64,000 nucleotides of DNA from contig NZ_AUED01000001.1 in NCBI RefSeq assembly GCF_000425805.1, forward strand, positions 372,001 through 436,000, written 5' to 3'. The translations under genes were made by a program, and so were the position numbers. Source of the stretch: Pseudomonas vranovensis DSM 16006 (GTDB lineage: Bacteria > Pseudomonadota > Gammaproteobacteria > Pseudomonadales > Pseudomonadaceae). The notes below the pieces were generated by a model. That model did no database searches. It was not told the origin of the DNA and worked only from the letters and a program-made list of their open reading frames with translations. Every line of letters starts with the position of its first letter. Position 1 is the stretch's first letter. Below are positions 57,153 to 64,000 of this stretch, one piece after another.

Positions 57153-58322
57153 ATGAGTAGCGGTGCAAAACGCTCAACCGCGTGGATTCGCGAAGTGACG
57201 CCAGGGATTACCCCGCCGGGCCCATGGAACGTGCTGACCCGCGTCAGCTTCGGCCTGGTGCCCACCTACAACACCGAAGAGAACAACGAGATCGGCGAAA
57301 CCCGGATGTCGCAGGGCACCGCCCAGACCACCGTGGACGTTGGCGGTGATATCGAAACCAAGTTCCGCTACGGCGCCCTGGACGAGTTCCTGGCCTCCTG
57401 CTTCGGTGCGAACTGGGTCGGCAATACCCTGACCATGGGCAACGAGCGAATCTCGTTCTCCATCGCCGCATACGACGCTGACGTGGGAATCGCGGGCATT
57501 GCCCGGGGCGCTCAGGTTGACACGATCAACATCGAGGTCCCGAACGACAACGAGATCAGCGTCACCACGACGTTCATGGCCACCTCGTGGCAGGACAAGG
57601 CCGACAACTCGTCGTTCATCGTCAGCCCTGCACCCGAGGCCAGCCAGCGGCGCTACGATTTCAAGGATGTGACCGGCCTGAAGATCAATGGCGTGCAACT
57701 GGGTGACGACAACGCGTGCGTTGACACCTTCAACCTGCAGTTCGCCAATAACTCCCAGACCCAGCGATGCATCGGAAACGGCAACCCGTTCGCTGGCAAC
57801 ATCATTCAGACCACCTTCGTGCCAGGCGGCTCGATCACCATGAGCTGGTCCAAGACCGCCTACGAGTACTGGAAGGCGCAGCAGACCGGTGATTCGCTCA
57901 GCTTTGAATTCACCCTGAGCAATGCAGACGGTGGCTACACCTTCCTCATCCCTGAGATGGAAGTCAGCGGCGACTGGCCGGACGGCGGCGCCACCGACAT
58001 CATCCAGGTGGAGTTGACCTATACCGCTCGCCGCGTGCCACCGACCATCACCCGCCTGCCAGCGCCTATCGCCATCGCAGCGGTGACCGTCACCCCGGAC
58101 ACCATGAGCCTGGCTGTAGACGAAACCGCCGATCTCGAGGCAGCGGTAACCCCAGTGGGCGCAAGCCAGCTGGTCACCTGGATCTCCTCGGCCCCAGCCA
58201 TCGCCAGCGTGAGCGCGACCGGCCTGGTCACTGCCCTTGCAGTGGGCACCGCCAACATCACCGCGACCAGTGCAGCAGACGGCACCAAGACCGACACCTG
58301 TGCTGTTACCGTCACCGCTTAA
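57153..58322 (+). CDS. Major tail tube protein with Ig-like domain
   Basis: 389 residues. Residues 1-295 are the tail tube (RVSFGLVPTYNTEENNEIGE, GGDIETKFRYGALDEFLASC). Residues about 305-389 form a bacterial Ig-like (Big2) domain (AVTVTPDTMSLAVDETADLE, VTWISSAPAIASVSATGLVT). The latter would decorate the tail surface and may bind carbohydrates. RBS AGGAGAAAC. Confidence 0.88.
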   Translation: MSSGAKRSTAWIREVTPGITPPGPWNVLTRVSFGLVPTYNTEENNEIGETRMSQGTAQTTVDVGGDIETKFRYGALDEFLASCFGANWVGNTLTMGNERISFSIAAYDADVGIAGIARGAQVDTINIEVPNDNEISVTTTFMATSWQDKADNSSFIVSPAPEASQRRYDFKDVTGLKINGVQLGDDNACVDTFNLQFANNSQTQRCIGNGNPFAGNIIQTTFVPGGSITMSWSKTAYEYWKAQQTGDSLSFEFTLSNADGGYTFLIPEMEVSGDWPDGGATDIIQVELTYTARRVPPTITRLPAPIAIAAVTVTPDTMSLAVDETADLEAAVTPVGASQLVTWISSAPAIASVSATGLVTALAVGTANITATSAADGTKTDTCAVTVTA

Positions 58323-58379
58323 CCCTTCGCCCGGCGCGCCCTGCGGTGTGCGCTGGGCCTTTTACCGCAGAGGATTACC

Positions 58380-58895
58380 ATGGGCATCACTATTGCCAAG
58401 AAGCCAGAGCTCGACATTGATGGCACCCGTTGGGTCGAAATCGCCAAGGGTGCGAAAATCCTGGTCGGCTCTACCGCCAGCCCGCTGTACAAGTCGCACT
58501 ACGCGCTGATCCAGCGCCACCTCGCATCCATCGACATGCAGACCCGTGTTGGCACCAAGGACTTCAGCATTGCCGATGCGGAGCCGGTTGTTTTCGAGCA
58601 GGAAAGCGAGATGCTCTTCGATTTGGTCTCCAAGCATCTGATCCAAGACTGGGAGGGCGTCGATGAAGCCGACAGTCCCGGCATCCCCGCGCCTTACTCG
58701 CCAGGGCTCTGTAAGGCGCTTCTTAGGCAGATGCCCGAGGTCTACTTCCTGGCAATCAAGACAGGTAGCGACATTGCCCGCCGGATCGAAGAGAAGGCTC
58801 AGGCAACCGCAAAAAAGCCATCGACGCCTACATCTGGGGGCGGGAGTGGGCGGGCGAAAGCAATGAAAAAGCCCGCTGGAAGCGCGAAAGGCTGA
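58380..58895 (+). CDS. Tail assembly chaperone, short form (G-like)
   Basis: 171 residues. MGITIAKKPELDIDGTRWVE onward; the end is a low-complexity glycine/lysine tail. It lies between tail tube and tape measure, the fixed place of lambda G. A -1 frameshift site at 58811-58817 lets part of the ribosomes join it to the T-like frame. Confidence 0.85.
   Translation: MGITIAKKPELDIDGTRWVEIAKGAKILVGSTASPLYKSHYALIQRHLASIDMQTRVGTKDFSIADAEPVVFEQESEMLFDLVSKHLIQDWEGVDEADSPGIPAPYSPGLCKALLRQMPEVYFLAIKTGSDIARRIEEKAQATAKKPSTPTSGGGSGRAKAMKKPAGSAKG
58811..58817 (+). other. -1 ribosomal frameshift site (A AAA AAG)
   Basis: In the frame of the short form the codons are GCA AAA AAG, giving the slippery heptamer A-AAA-AAG. 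Slipping back one base leads into the open frame that ends at 59173. Confidence 0.85.
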
Positions 58896-59173
58896 AAGGC
58901 GTAGCGCCGGTACCGCCTCAGCCCGAAATTGATGGCGTCACTGCCGAGGTCCTTGAGGCCTACGGCTCTATCAGCCGCACCCGGCAATACGTCGGAATGA
59001 TCGGCGCTCCCGCACCAATCTCCCCGGCAGCCATCACTGACTATATGGCCCGCTATCCCACAGCGATTTGTCGCGATGAGTTCGACGCTGCGATTTTCGC
59101 GCTGGATGACGAGTACCGCAGGCACTGGGACGAGCAGCAGGAGAAGGACAGGTCGACGCCGCCAAAACGATAG
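58817..59173 (+). CDS. Tail assembly chaperone, T-like part reached by frameshift
   Basis: After the -1 shift 118 codons follow (AIDAYIWGREWAGESNEKAR and, later, AYGSISRTRQYVGMIGAPAP and ALDDEYRRHWDEQQEKD) to a TAG at 59171. The fusion would be 264 residues. No start codon with ribosome site serves this frame, so it is probably made only as the fusion. The fusion binds the tape measure and recruits tail tube subunits. Confidence 0.85.
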   Translation, partial: AIDAYIWGREWAGESNEKARWKRERLKGVAPVPPQPEIDGVTAEVLEAYGSISRTRQYVGMIGAPAPISPAAITDYMARYPTAICRDEFDAAIFALDDEYRRHWDEQQEKDRSTPPKR

Positions 59174-59193
59174 CCCGCCAAGCGGGTTTTTTT
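59174..59193 (+). terminator. Terminator-like hairpin after the chaperone frame
   Basis: CCCGC-caa-GCGGG followed by seven T. It may be read through in late transcription. Confidence 0.7.
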
Positions 59194-59209
59194 ACGCCTG
59201 GAGAATGCT

Positions 59210-62143
59210 ATGGCGCAGGAATCCCGCCTCGCGGTAACGATCGACTCGCGCGGCGCCAAGCGCAATGCGGATGACCTGACCGACTCGCTCGGACGGATGG
59301 AGAAGGCTGGGGATGCGGCAGCAGCATCGGCCGAAGGGGTTTCGGAAAGCCTGGACGACCAGCGCAAAGCCCTTACCCAGCTGCTTGGGCAGATCAATCC
59401 GACCACCGCTGCCCTTGGCCGTCTGGACGACATGCAGGAGAAGCTGGCAAAGTTCAAAAAGGCAGGCATTGTCGAAAGCGACACGTTCGTCGAATACACC
59501 CAGCGCATTAACACCATGCGCGATGCTCTGGGTGAAACCAGCACCGGCATGAACAAGGCCGGAATGTCGGCCAAGGCCTACCAGGCATCCTTGCGTGGCC
59601 TTCCTGCCCAGTTCACCGATATTGCCGTCAGCCTTCAGGCCGGGCAGGCCCCATTGACCGTATTCCTGCAGCAGGGCGGTCAGCTCAAGGATATGTTCGG
59701 TGGTGTAGGGCCGGCCGCGCGCGCCATGGGTGGCTACATCCTTGGATTGGTGAACCCGTTTTCCGTTGCCGCGGCAGCCGCCGCTACTCTGGCGCTGGCC
59801 TACTACCAGGGCTCAGAGGAATCGGAGCGCTTCGCCAATGCGTTGATCGAGAACGGCAACGCCGCCGGCACCAGTGCAGGCCAGTTGGCAGACCTTGCCA
59901 ATGAAGTGGCCAGCACCAGCGGCACGGTTGGCGCTGCAGCGGCTGTGCTCACCAAGCTGGCAGCCGCAGGCAACCCGCTGACCTCAATGTACGCGGAGAT
60001 CACCCAGGCCTCGCTGGCCTGGTCGAAGCAAACCGGTCGAGACATCGATGGGGTCGTGAAGTCGTTCAACGACATCGCGAAAAGCCCGGTCGAGGCAATC
60101 AAGAAGCTCGACGCTGAGCTGAACATTCTGACCACCTCGCAGTACGCCAACATCGTTTCCCTGCAGGAGCAGGGCGACACCATGGGGGCGGCGCAGGTGG
60201 CCGCAGGGCTGTACGCCGAGGAGATCAGCAGTCGAGCCATAGAGATCGAGGGAAACCTCGGCACCCTAGAGTCTGCCTGGCAGTCAGTAGCCGGGTTCGC
60301 CAAGAAAGCCTGGGATGCGATGCTCGACGTTGGTCGCGACAAATCCCTCGAACAACAGCTTGCGGACGTAGAGCGCAAGATTGCGGATGCCGAGAAAGGC
60401 ATTCAGCAGGGCGGCCGTGCAGCCTTTGGTCTCGGGATCACCTCAAAGAGCATCGTTCAACTGCGTCAACAGGCTGCCGATCTGCAATCAGCCATTGCCG
60501 AGGCCGGTCGAAAAGCTTCTGAGGATGCTGCCAGCAAGGCGATTCAAGATGCTGGAAAAAAAGGCGTCGACACGATCAACGCCACCTTCAAGGCGGCTCA
60601 GACCCAAACCGAGAAGCTTCAGAAGCAGCTGAAGGACATCGACAAGGCCCGCGCAGATGCGCAGAAGGCCGGCGGGTTCACTGCTGAGGAAGAAGCCAAG
60701 TACGCGGTAGCCAGAAAGAACGTCGAGCAACAAATCGCCGACATCAAAGAGCGTGAGGCGAAGAAGAACAAGCCCAAGGCGGCCACCGGCCAGAATCGCG
60801 GCGTGTCCGAGGCTGAAAACACCTTCGCCAAGCTCTACAACCAGTACGATCCGGCAGCCCAGGCAGCGCGTGCGCTGGTCAAGGAGCAGGGTCAGCTCCA
60901 GCTGGTGCTGGACAAGGGCAAAATCAGCCAGGAGGAGTACAACAAGGCCCTGGCCCAGGCTTCGATCAACTACGGCGCTGCCATCAAAGGCGCTCAAGGC
61001 CTGACGCAAGCTGAGCAGTACCGCGCTCAGTTGGAGAAGCAGCTCAGCACCCAGCGGACGCAGTACAGCCTGGAGGCTCAAGGCGTGGGCATGGGTGACT
61101 TGCAGTCAACCCGTCTGCAGCAGCGTGTGCAGTTGGAGCAGCAGACCAACGACCGCATCCTCCAGCTGCGTACTGAGCTCGCCAATGCCACCACGGAGAA
61201 GCAGCGGCAGGACCTGCAAACGCAGATCGACCTGACCAACGAGTTTCTACCGAGACAGCTGGAAGCATTGCAGGCTGGCTGGGCGCAGATGGACCAGGCC
61301 ATGCTCAACCCTATCAACGGGTGGACGGCGGCAGTCCAAAACTTCGGCAACGAAGCGCGCGACATCGCCGGACAGACGCAGTCGATCTTCTCCAGTTCGT
61401 TCAACACCATAGCGAATGACATCACCAGCGCGATCAAGAGCGGCAGCTTGTCGTTCAAGACGCTTGGGGATATCGGCGCTGACGTGCTCGACCAGGTGAT
61501 CACCGGATTTATCCGGATGGGCGTGCAGATGGCGATGAACGCCGCGCTGAGCGCGACACTCGGAGCTTCGGCAGCAGCGACCAACATTGCCCTGGCTGGG
61601 ACAACCGCTTCCGCCTGGGCGCCTGCGGCCGCGATGGCCTCCCTTGCCACGCTTGGCACCAACGCCGTCCCCGCTGCTACTGCTTTGACTTCCACCACAG
61701 CGCTGGCTGCCGGTCTCGCAGTGGTCCCTGGTTTCGCCACTGGGGGTTACGTGTCCGGGGCTGGTACTGGCACCTCTGACAGCATCACGGCCAGGCTGAG
61801 CGACGGTGAGTTCGTGGTTAACGCCCAGGCCACCAAGCGTAACCGTTCGCTGCTAGAGGCTATCAATTCGAACGAGCGGGTATCGGTGGCCAGTCAAGGG
61901 GCATCCGTGGCGGTTGCGCAGCGGGGAAGTCAGGGCGGCACCCAGGCCACTCAGGTTATCCACCAGGTAACCATCGAGAACTACAGCCAAAGCCAAATCG
62001 AAACCCGGACTGACTCTGACGGCCGATTGCGGGTGATCGTCCAGGCTGCGGTTGACGAGATTTCTGGCCAGCTTGCTTCTGGGTACGGCCAGGTCGTGGA
62101 TGCCGGCGAAGGCGCATATGGCTGGAAAAGACAGGGCTCCTAA
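59210..62143 (+). CDS. Tail tape measure protein
   Basis: 977 residues. The N-terminal coiled coil is followed by the lambda-H-like domain (LRGLPAQFTDIAVSLQAGQA, PLTVFLQQGGQLKDMFGG), hydrophobic segments near 165-200 and 800-850, long alanine/glutamine helices between, and a C-terminal part with LSDGEFVVNAQATKRNRSLL. Length sets the tail length: about 977 residues implies roughly 140-150 nm by the usual 1.5 Angstrom per residue rule. Confidence 0.92.
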   Translation: MAQESRLAVTIDSRGAKRNADDLTDSLGRMEKAGDAAAASAEGVSESLDDQRKALTQLLGQINPTTAALGRLDDMQEKLAKFKKAGIVESDTFVEYTQRINTMRDALGETSTGMNKAGMSAKAYQASLRGLPAQFTDIAVSLQAGQAPLTVFLQQGGQLKDMFGGVGPAARAMGGYILGLVNPFSVAAAAAATLALAYYQGSEESERFANALIENGNAAGTSAGQLADLANEVASTSGTVGAAAAVLTKLAAAGNPLTSMYAEITQASLAWSKQTGRDIDGVVKSFNDIAKSPVEAIKKLDAELNILTTSQYANIVSLQEQGDTMGAAQVAAGLYAEEISSRAIEIEGNLGTLESAWQSVAGFAKKAWDAMLDVGRDKSLEQQLADVERKIADAEKGIQQGGRAAFGLGITSKSIVQLRQQAADLQSAIAEAGRKASEDAASKAIQDAGKKGVDTINATFKAAQTQTEKLQKQLKDIDKARADAQKAGGFTAEEEAKYAVARKNVEQQIADIKEREAKKNKPKAATGQNRGVSEAENTFAKLYNQYDPAAQAARALVKEQGQLQLVLDKGKISQEEYNKALAQASINYGAAIKGAQGLTQAEQYRAQLEKQLSTQRTQYSLEAQGVGMGDLQSTRLQQRVQLEQQTNDRILQLRTELANATTEKQRQDLQTQIDLTNEFLPRQLEALQAGWAQMDQAMLNPINGWTAAVQNFGNEARDIAGQTQSIFSSSFNTIANDITSAIKSGSLSFKTLGDIGADVLDQVITGFIRMGVQMAMNAALSATLGASAAATNIALAGTTASAWAPAAAMASLATLGTNAVPAATALTSTTALAAGLAVVPGFATGGYVSGAGTGTSDSITARLSDGEFVVNAQATKRNRSLLEAINSNERVSVASQGASVAVAQRGSQGGTQATQVIHQVTIENYSQSQIETRTDSDGRLRVIVQAAVDEISGQLASGYGQVVDAGEGAYGWKRQGS

Positions 62144-62155
62144 CGAGGAATGGCA

Positions 62156-62608
62156 ATGATTCAGTACCCGGCAGGATTGTCACTTCCTCTGCAGGAAGGG
62201 TACGGCATGAGCACGGTCGATCCGATGCGGGCTACCCCAATGGTAACCGGGCGTACGCGGTACCGGGTTCGGCACAGCTACGTCCCGACTGAGGTGAAGT
62301 TCAGTTTCAACTTCAGCCAGGACGAAGCGGGGATATTTGAGGCCTGGTATGCGCGCACCCTGAATAACGGTCTGGAGTGGTTCGAGATCAGCCTGCAGAC
62401 CCCGGCAGGATTCACGGCTTATGAGGCCCACTTCAAGGGCATATACCAGGGGCCAGATCTTACCCAGGTCAAGCGTTGGCGGTATTCGGCAGTAGTTCAG
62501 CTTAAGGCGCGGCCACTGATCCCCGCGCCCTGGGAGCAGTTTCCAGAATACTGGCTCAACAAGAACGTGATTGACCTTGCCATGAACAAGGAGTGGCCTG
62601 AAGCATGA
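62156..62608 (+). CDS. Tail protein (distal tail/minor tail M-like)
   Basis: 150 residues: IQYPAGLSLPLQEGYGMSTV and FNFSQDEAGIFEAWYARTLN, then ALKPW-type beta pattern. Placed directly after the tape measure, as lambda M. ATG at 62156 has GAGG at a good distance; an ATG two codons upstream is too close to it. Confidence 0.75.
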   Translation: MIQYPAGLSLPLQEGYGMSTVDPMRATPMVTGRTRYRVRHSYVPTEVKFSFNFSQDEAGIFEAWYARTLNNGLEWFEISLQTPAGFTAYEAHFKGIYQGPDLTQVKRWRYSAVVQLKARPLIPAPWEQFPEYWLNKNVIDLAMNKEWPEA

Positions 62609-63084
62609 GCCTGATTGAGGAATGTTACGCCTCAGGCAAAGGGGAGCTGGTGGTGACTGTGGAGGGGCGAGAGGAGGGTAGCAGCATCTCGCACCTCTAC
62701 TGCTCAGGTTACGAGGACCGGATCTGCACCACCGAGGACGGCCGAACGCTGCTCTTCATCGCTATGGCCATGGATTTGGCCATGCCAAAGAACGACAACA
62801 GCGCGTTCCAGAACCTGGTGCTCGGCCTGGACAATGTGACCGGTGAGGTGCAAGAGGTGGTCGAGGCCGCCAAGGCCGCCGATAACCGCTTCATTATCAC
62901 CGTGCGCATTTACTTGGCCGAAGACCTCTCGTTCCCTCAGGAGCGGTATCGCATGACGCTGCTCAGTCGGGAGTATGAGGACGATATCGCCAAGCTCACT
63001 GCCGGCTTCTTCGATCTGCTGAACACCAATGGTCTGCGCACCGTGCTGACCACATCCCTGGCACCTGGCCTGAAGTACATCTGA
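62605..63084 (+). CDS. DUF1833 tail protein (L-like)
   Basis: 159 residues with the DUF1833 core (FIAMAMDLAMPKNDNSAFQN, LVLGLDNVTGEVQEVVEAAK). Equivalent in place to lambda L. Overlaps the previous gene by 4 bp. Confidence 0.82.
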   Translation: MSLIEECYASGKGELVVTVEGREEGSSISHLYCSGYEDRICTTEDGRTLLFIAMAMDLAMPKNDNSAFQNLVLGLDNVTGEVQEVVEAAKAADNRFIITVRIYLAEDLSFPQERYRMTLLSREYEDDIAKLTAGFFDLLNTNGLRTVLTTSLAPGLKYI

Positions 63085-63086
63085 CC

Positions 63087-63491
63087 ATGATCGAGAAATT
63101 CATGCGCGCCCCGTATCGCGAGGGTGCAAGGGGTCCTATTGCCTTCGATTGCTGGGGGCTGTGCCGGGCGGTCCGGCATGACCTTTTCGGGCTGGACTGG
63201 CTGCCTTCGCTGGGCGCGGTGGGAAAGGACAAGATCCGCGAGAACACCAAGGCTTACCGCGACCTCAGAAAGTCGATGGAGGAGTGCGCGCCAGAGCCTG
63301 GCGCGATCGCTGCGGTACTGCGCGGAAAGGCGCTGCTGCATGTTGGCACAGTGCTGTTGAGCGAAGGTCGCCTGAAGGTGATCGACACAAATCCCGGTGG
63401 CGCCTGCCTCCGGACAACCGGCGAGTTCGAAGCCGCTAACCCAAGGGTGGTTTACTACCGTGATCGAGTTCTATCCGAACAAGCTGAGTGA
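63087..63491 (+). CDS. NlpC/P60-family tail-tip peptidase (K-like)
   Basis: 134 residues. Catalytic Cys22 in AFDCWGLCRA and His85 in ALLHVGTVLL; the third residue is not clear. This family cleaves peptidoglycan cross-links and helps the tail tip pass the wall. Place as lambda K. Confidence 0.82.
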   Translation: MIEKFMRAPYREGARGPIAFDCWGLCRAVRHDLFGLDWLPSLGAVGKDKIRENTKAYRDLRKSMEECAPEPGAIAAVLRGKALLHVGTVLLSEGRLKVIDTNPGGACLRTTGEFEAANPRVVYYRDRVLSEQAE

Positions 63492-64000
63492 CACCGCGCC
63501 CCTGGGCACCTGGAAGACCGATCGCCGGATGACCATCGAGGAATGGCTGAAGTCCCAAGCCACGTCCTACGAACGTCGCGAGAGCCCGCCCATCAGCGCC
63601 GTGCTGAACGACGAAGTGATAGAGCAAACCAACTGGCACAAGGTCGCCTTCAAGCCTTCCGACCTGCTTCAGATCTACCGAGAGCCGAAGGGTACCGACC
63701 CGTTCTCCATTACCTTCGCCCTGTTCAAAGGCGCCAAGGCGGTGCTCAAGGCGATCATGCCCAAGATGCCGGGCATGCCGTCCAGTGCCGGCACCCAGCA
63801 GGGTGACCCGCTGATGGATGCCAGCGCTAAGGGTAACAAGGTCAAACTGGGTGATCCGGTGCGGCAGATCGCCGGCCACCAGAGAACCTATCCGTCTTAC
63901 CTGGCTCAGCCGCGCCGCGCTTTTTTGGCTCCGCGCGACCAGCGCGTTGAAATGCTTCTCTATGTCGGTGAGGGTGAGTACGACATCCCTCTGTCCAAGG
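63460..64000 (+). CDS. Tail tip protein, 5' part (I/J-like)
   Basis: GTG at 63460, open to the window end (180 codons). VIEFYPNKLSDTAPLGTWKT at the start, then VAFKPSDLLQIYREPKGTDP and GDPVRQIAGHQRTYPSYLAQ, which resemble the N-terminal part of tail-tip/host-specificity proteins of Pseudomonas siphoviruses. It overlaps the NlpC/P60 gene by 32 bp. The C-terminal, receptor-binding part is outside the window. Confidence 0.75.
   Translation, partial: MIEFYPNKLSDTAPLGTWKTDRRMTIEEWLKSQATSYERRESPPISAVLNDEVIEQTNWHKVAFKPSDLLQIYREPKGTDPFSITFALFKGAKAVLKAIMPKMPGMPSSAGTQQGDPLMDASAKGNKVKLGDPVRQIAGHQRTYPSYLAQPRRAFLAPRDQRVEMLLYVGEGEYDIPLSK

Larger units (their letters stand above)
20173..64000. mobile_element. 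Lambda-like siphovirus prophage, left part
   Basis: An element that begins directly after tRNA-Cys with a tyrosine integrase, then has leftward early genes, a CI/Cro switch, rightward replication genes, nin genes, holin, terminase, head and tail genes in lambda order. The window ends within the tail-tip gene, so the right attachment site is not visible. The presence of tape measure, tail tube, terminator and chaperone frameshift genes points to a long non-contractile tail. No inactivating mutation was noticed in the core genes. Confidence 0.95.

Noticed and set aside
58811..59173. Frameshift mutation (pseudogene) in the tail chaperone
   Set aside because: The slippery heptamer A-AAA-AAG and the gene position show a programmed frameshift rather than damage.

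Overview
The window is a Pseudomonas chromosome, most likely of the P. putida group. It is GC-rich, its housekeeping genes are typical of the genus (EamA/RarD exporters, GlxA-type AraC regulator, MetY, TopB, AlkB), and it carries REP-type repeats with the core GCGGGGCAAGCCCGCTCCTGCAGG. Positions 1-20098 are ordinary chromosome. Positions 20099-64000 are a tRNA-Cys gene followed by the left 44 kb of a lambda-like siphovirus prophage, which runs off the right edge inside the tail genes, so attR is not seen.

Chromosomal part: the 3' end of an FdhF/YdeP-type molybdopterin oxidoreductase; an EamA exporter; an MFS transporter with a cysteine-rich HTH regulator; YbjQ; small orphan genes; a truncated haemoglobin; an SLC13-type anion permease; a periplasmic thioredoxin-like protein; a HIT protein; a divergent Lrp/RarD pair; a GlxA-type regulator; a TonB-dependent receptor behind a probable Zur box with a downstream methyltransferase; topoisomerase III; O-acetylhomoserine sulfhydrylase; and AlkB.

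Prophage early-left part (20.3-35.1 kb): tyrosine integrase, excisionase-like HTH, many small unknown genes, a C5-cytosine methyltransferase with seven internal repeats, SSB, a YqaJ exonuclease plus ERF annealing pair, a coiled-coil protein, and an Acb2-like anti-CBASS candidate. All read leftward from a promoter at about 35.46 kb, apart from three single genes on the + strand. Immunity part (35.5-39.4 kb): a rex-position block of probable lysogenic-conversion genes (secreted protein, superinfection-immunity protein with zinc ribbon, membrane coiled-coil plus zinc-ribbon pair), a small HTH gene, CI and Cro. Five copies of a 15-bp operator, TGWAC-N5-GTWCA, lie at the left promoter and between cI and cro.

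Early-right part (39.4-45.6 kb): RHH genes, a Rha-type antirepressor, an O-like replication protein with internal iterons, a DnaC-like loader, NinB, NinG and a gene in the position of Q. A 480-bp non-coding stretch rich in terminators and hairpins follows. Late part (46.1-64 kb): holin, small membrane genes, metallopeptidase, both terminase subunits, portal, MuF-like head protein, scaffold, capsid, head-tail connectors, an antirepressor-like moron, tail tube with an Ig-like domain, tail assembly chaperones joined by a -1 frameshift, tape measure, and tail-tip genes (DUF1833, NlpC/P60, J-like partial). No endolysin was recognised in the window.

The most interesting points are the operator array with a probably leaderless cI, the Acb2-like gene and its duplicated hairpin leader, the repeat-bearing methyltransferase, the rex-position two-gene membrane/zinc-ribbon module, three dispersed copies of one inverted repeat, and a possible structured RNA before the holin.
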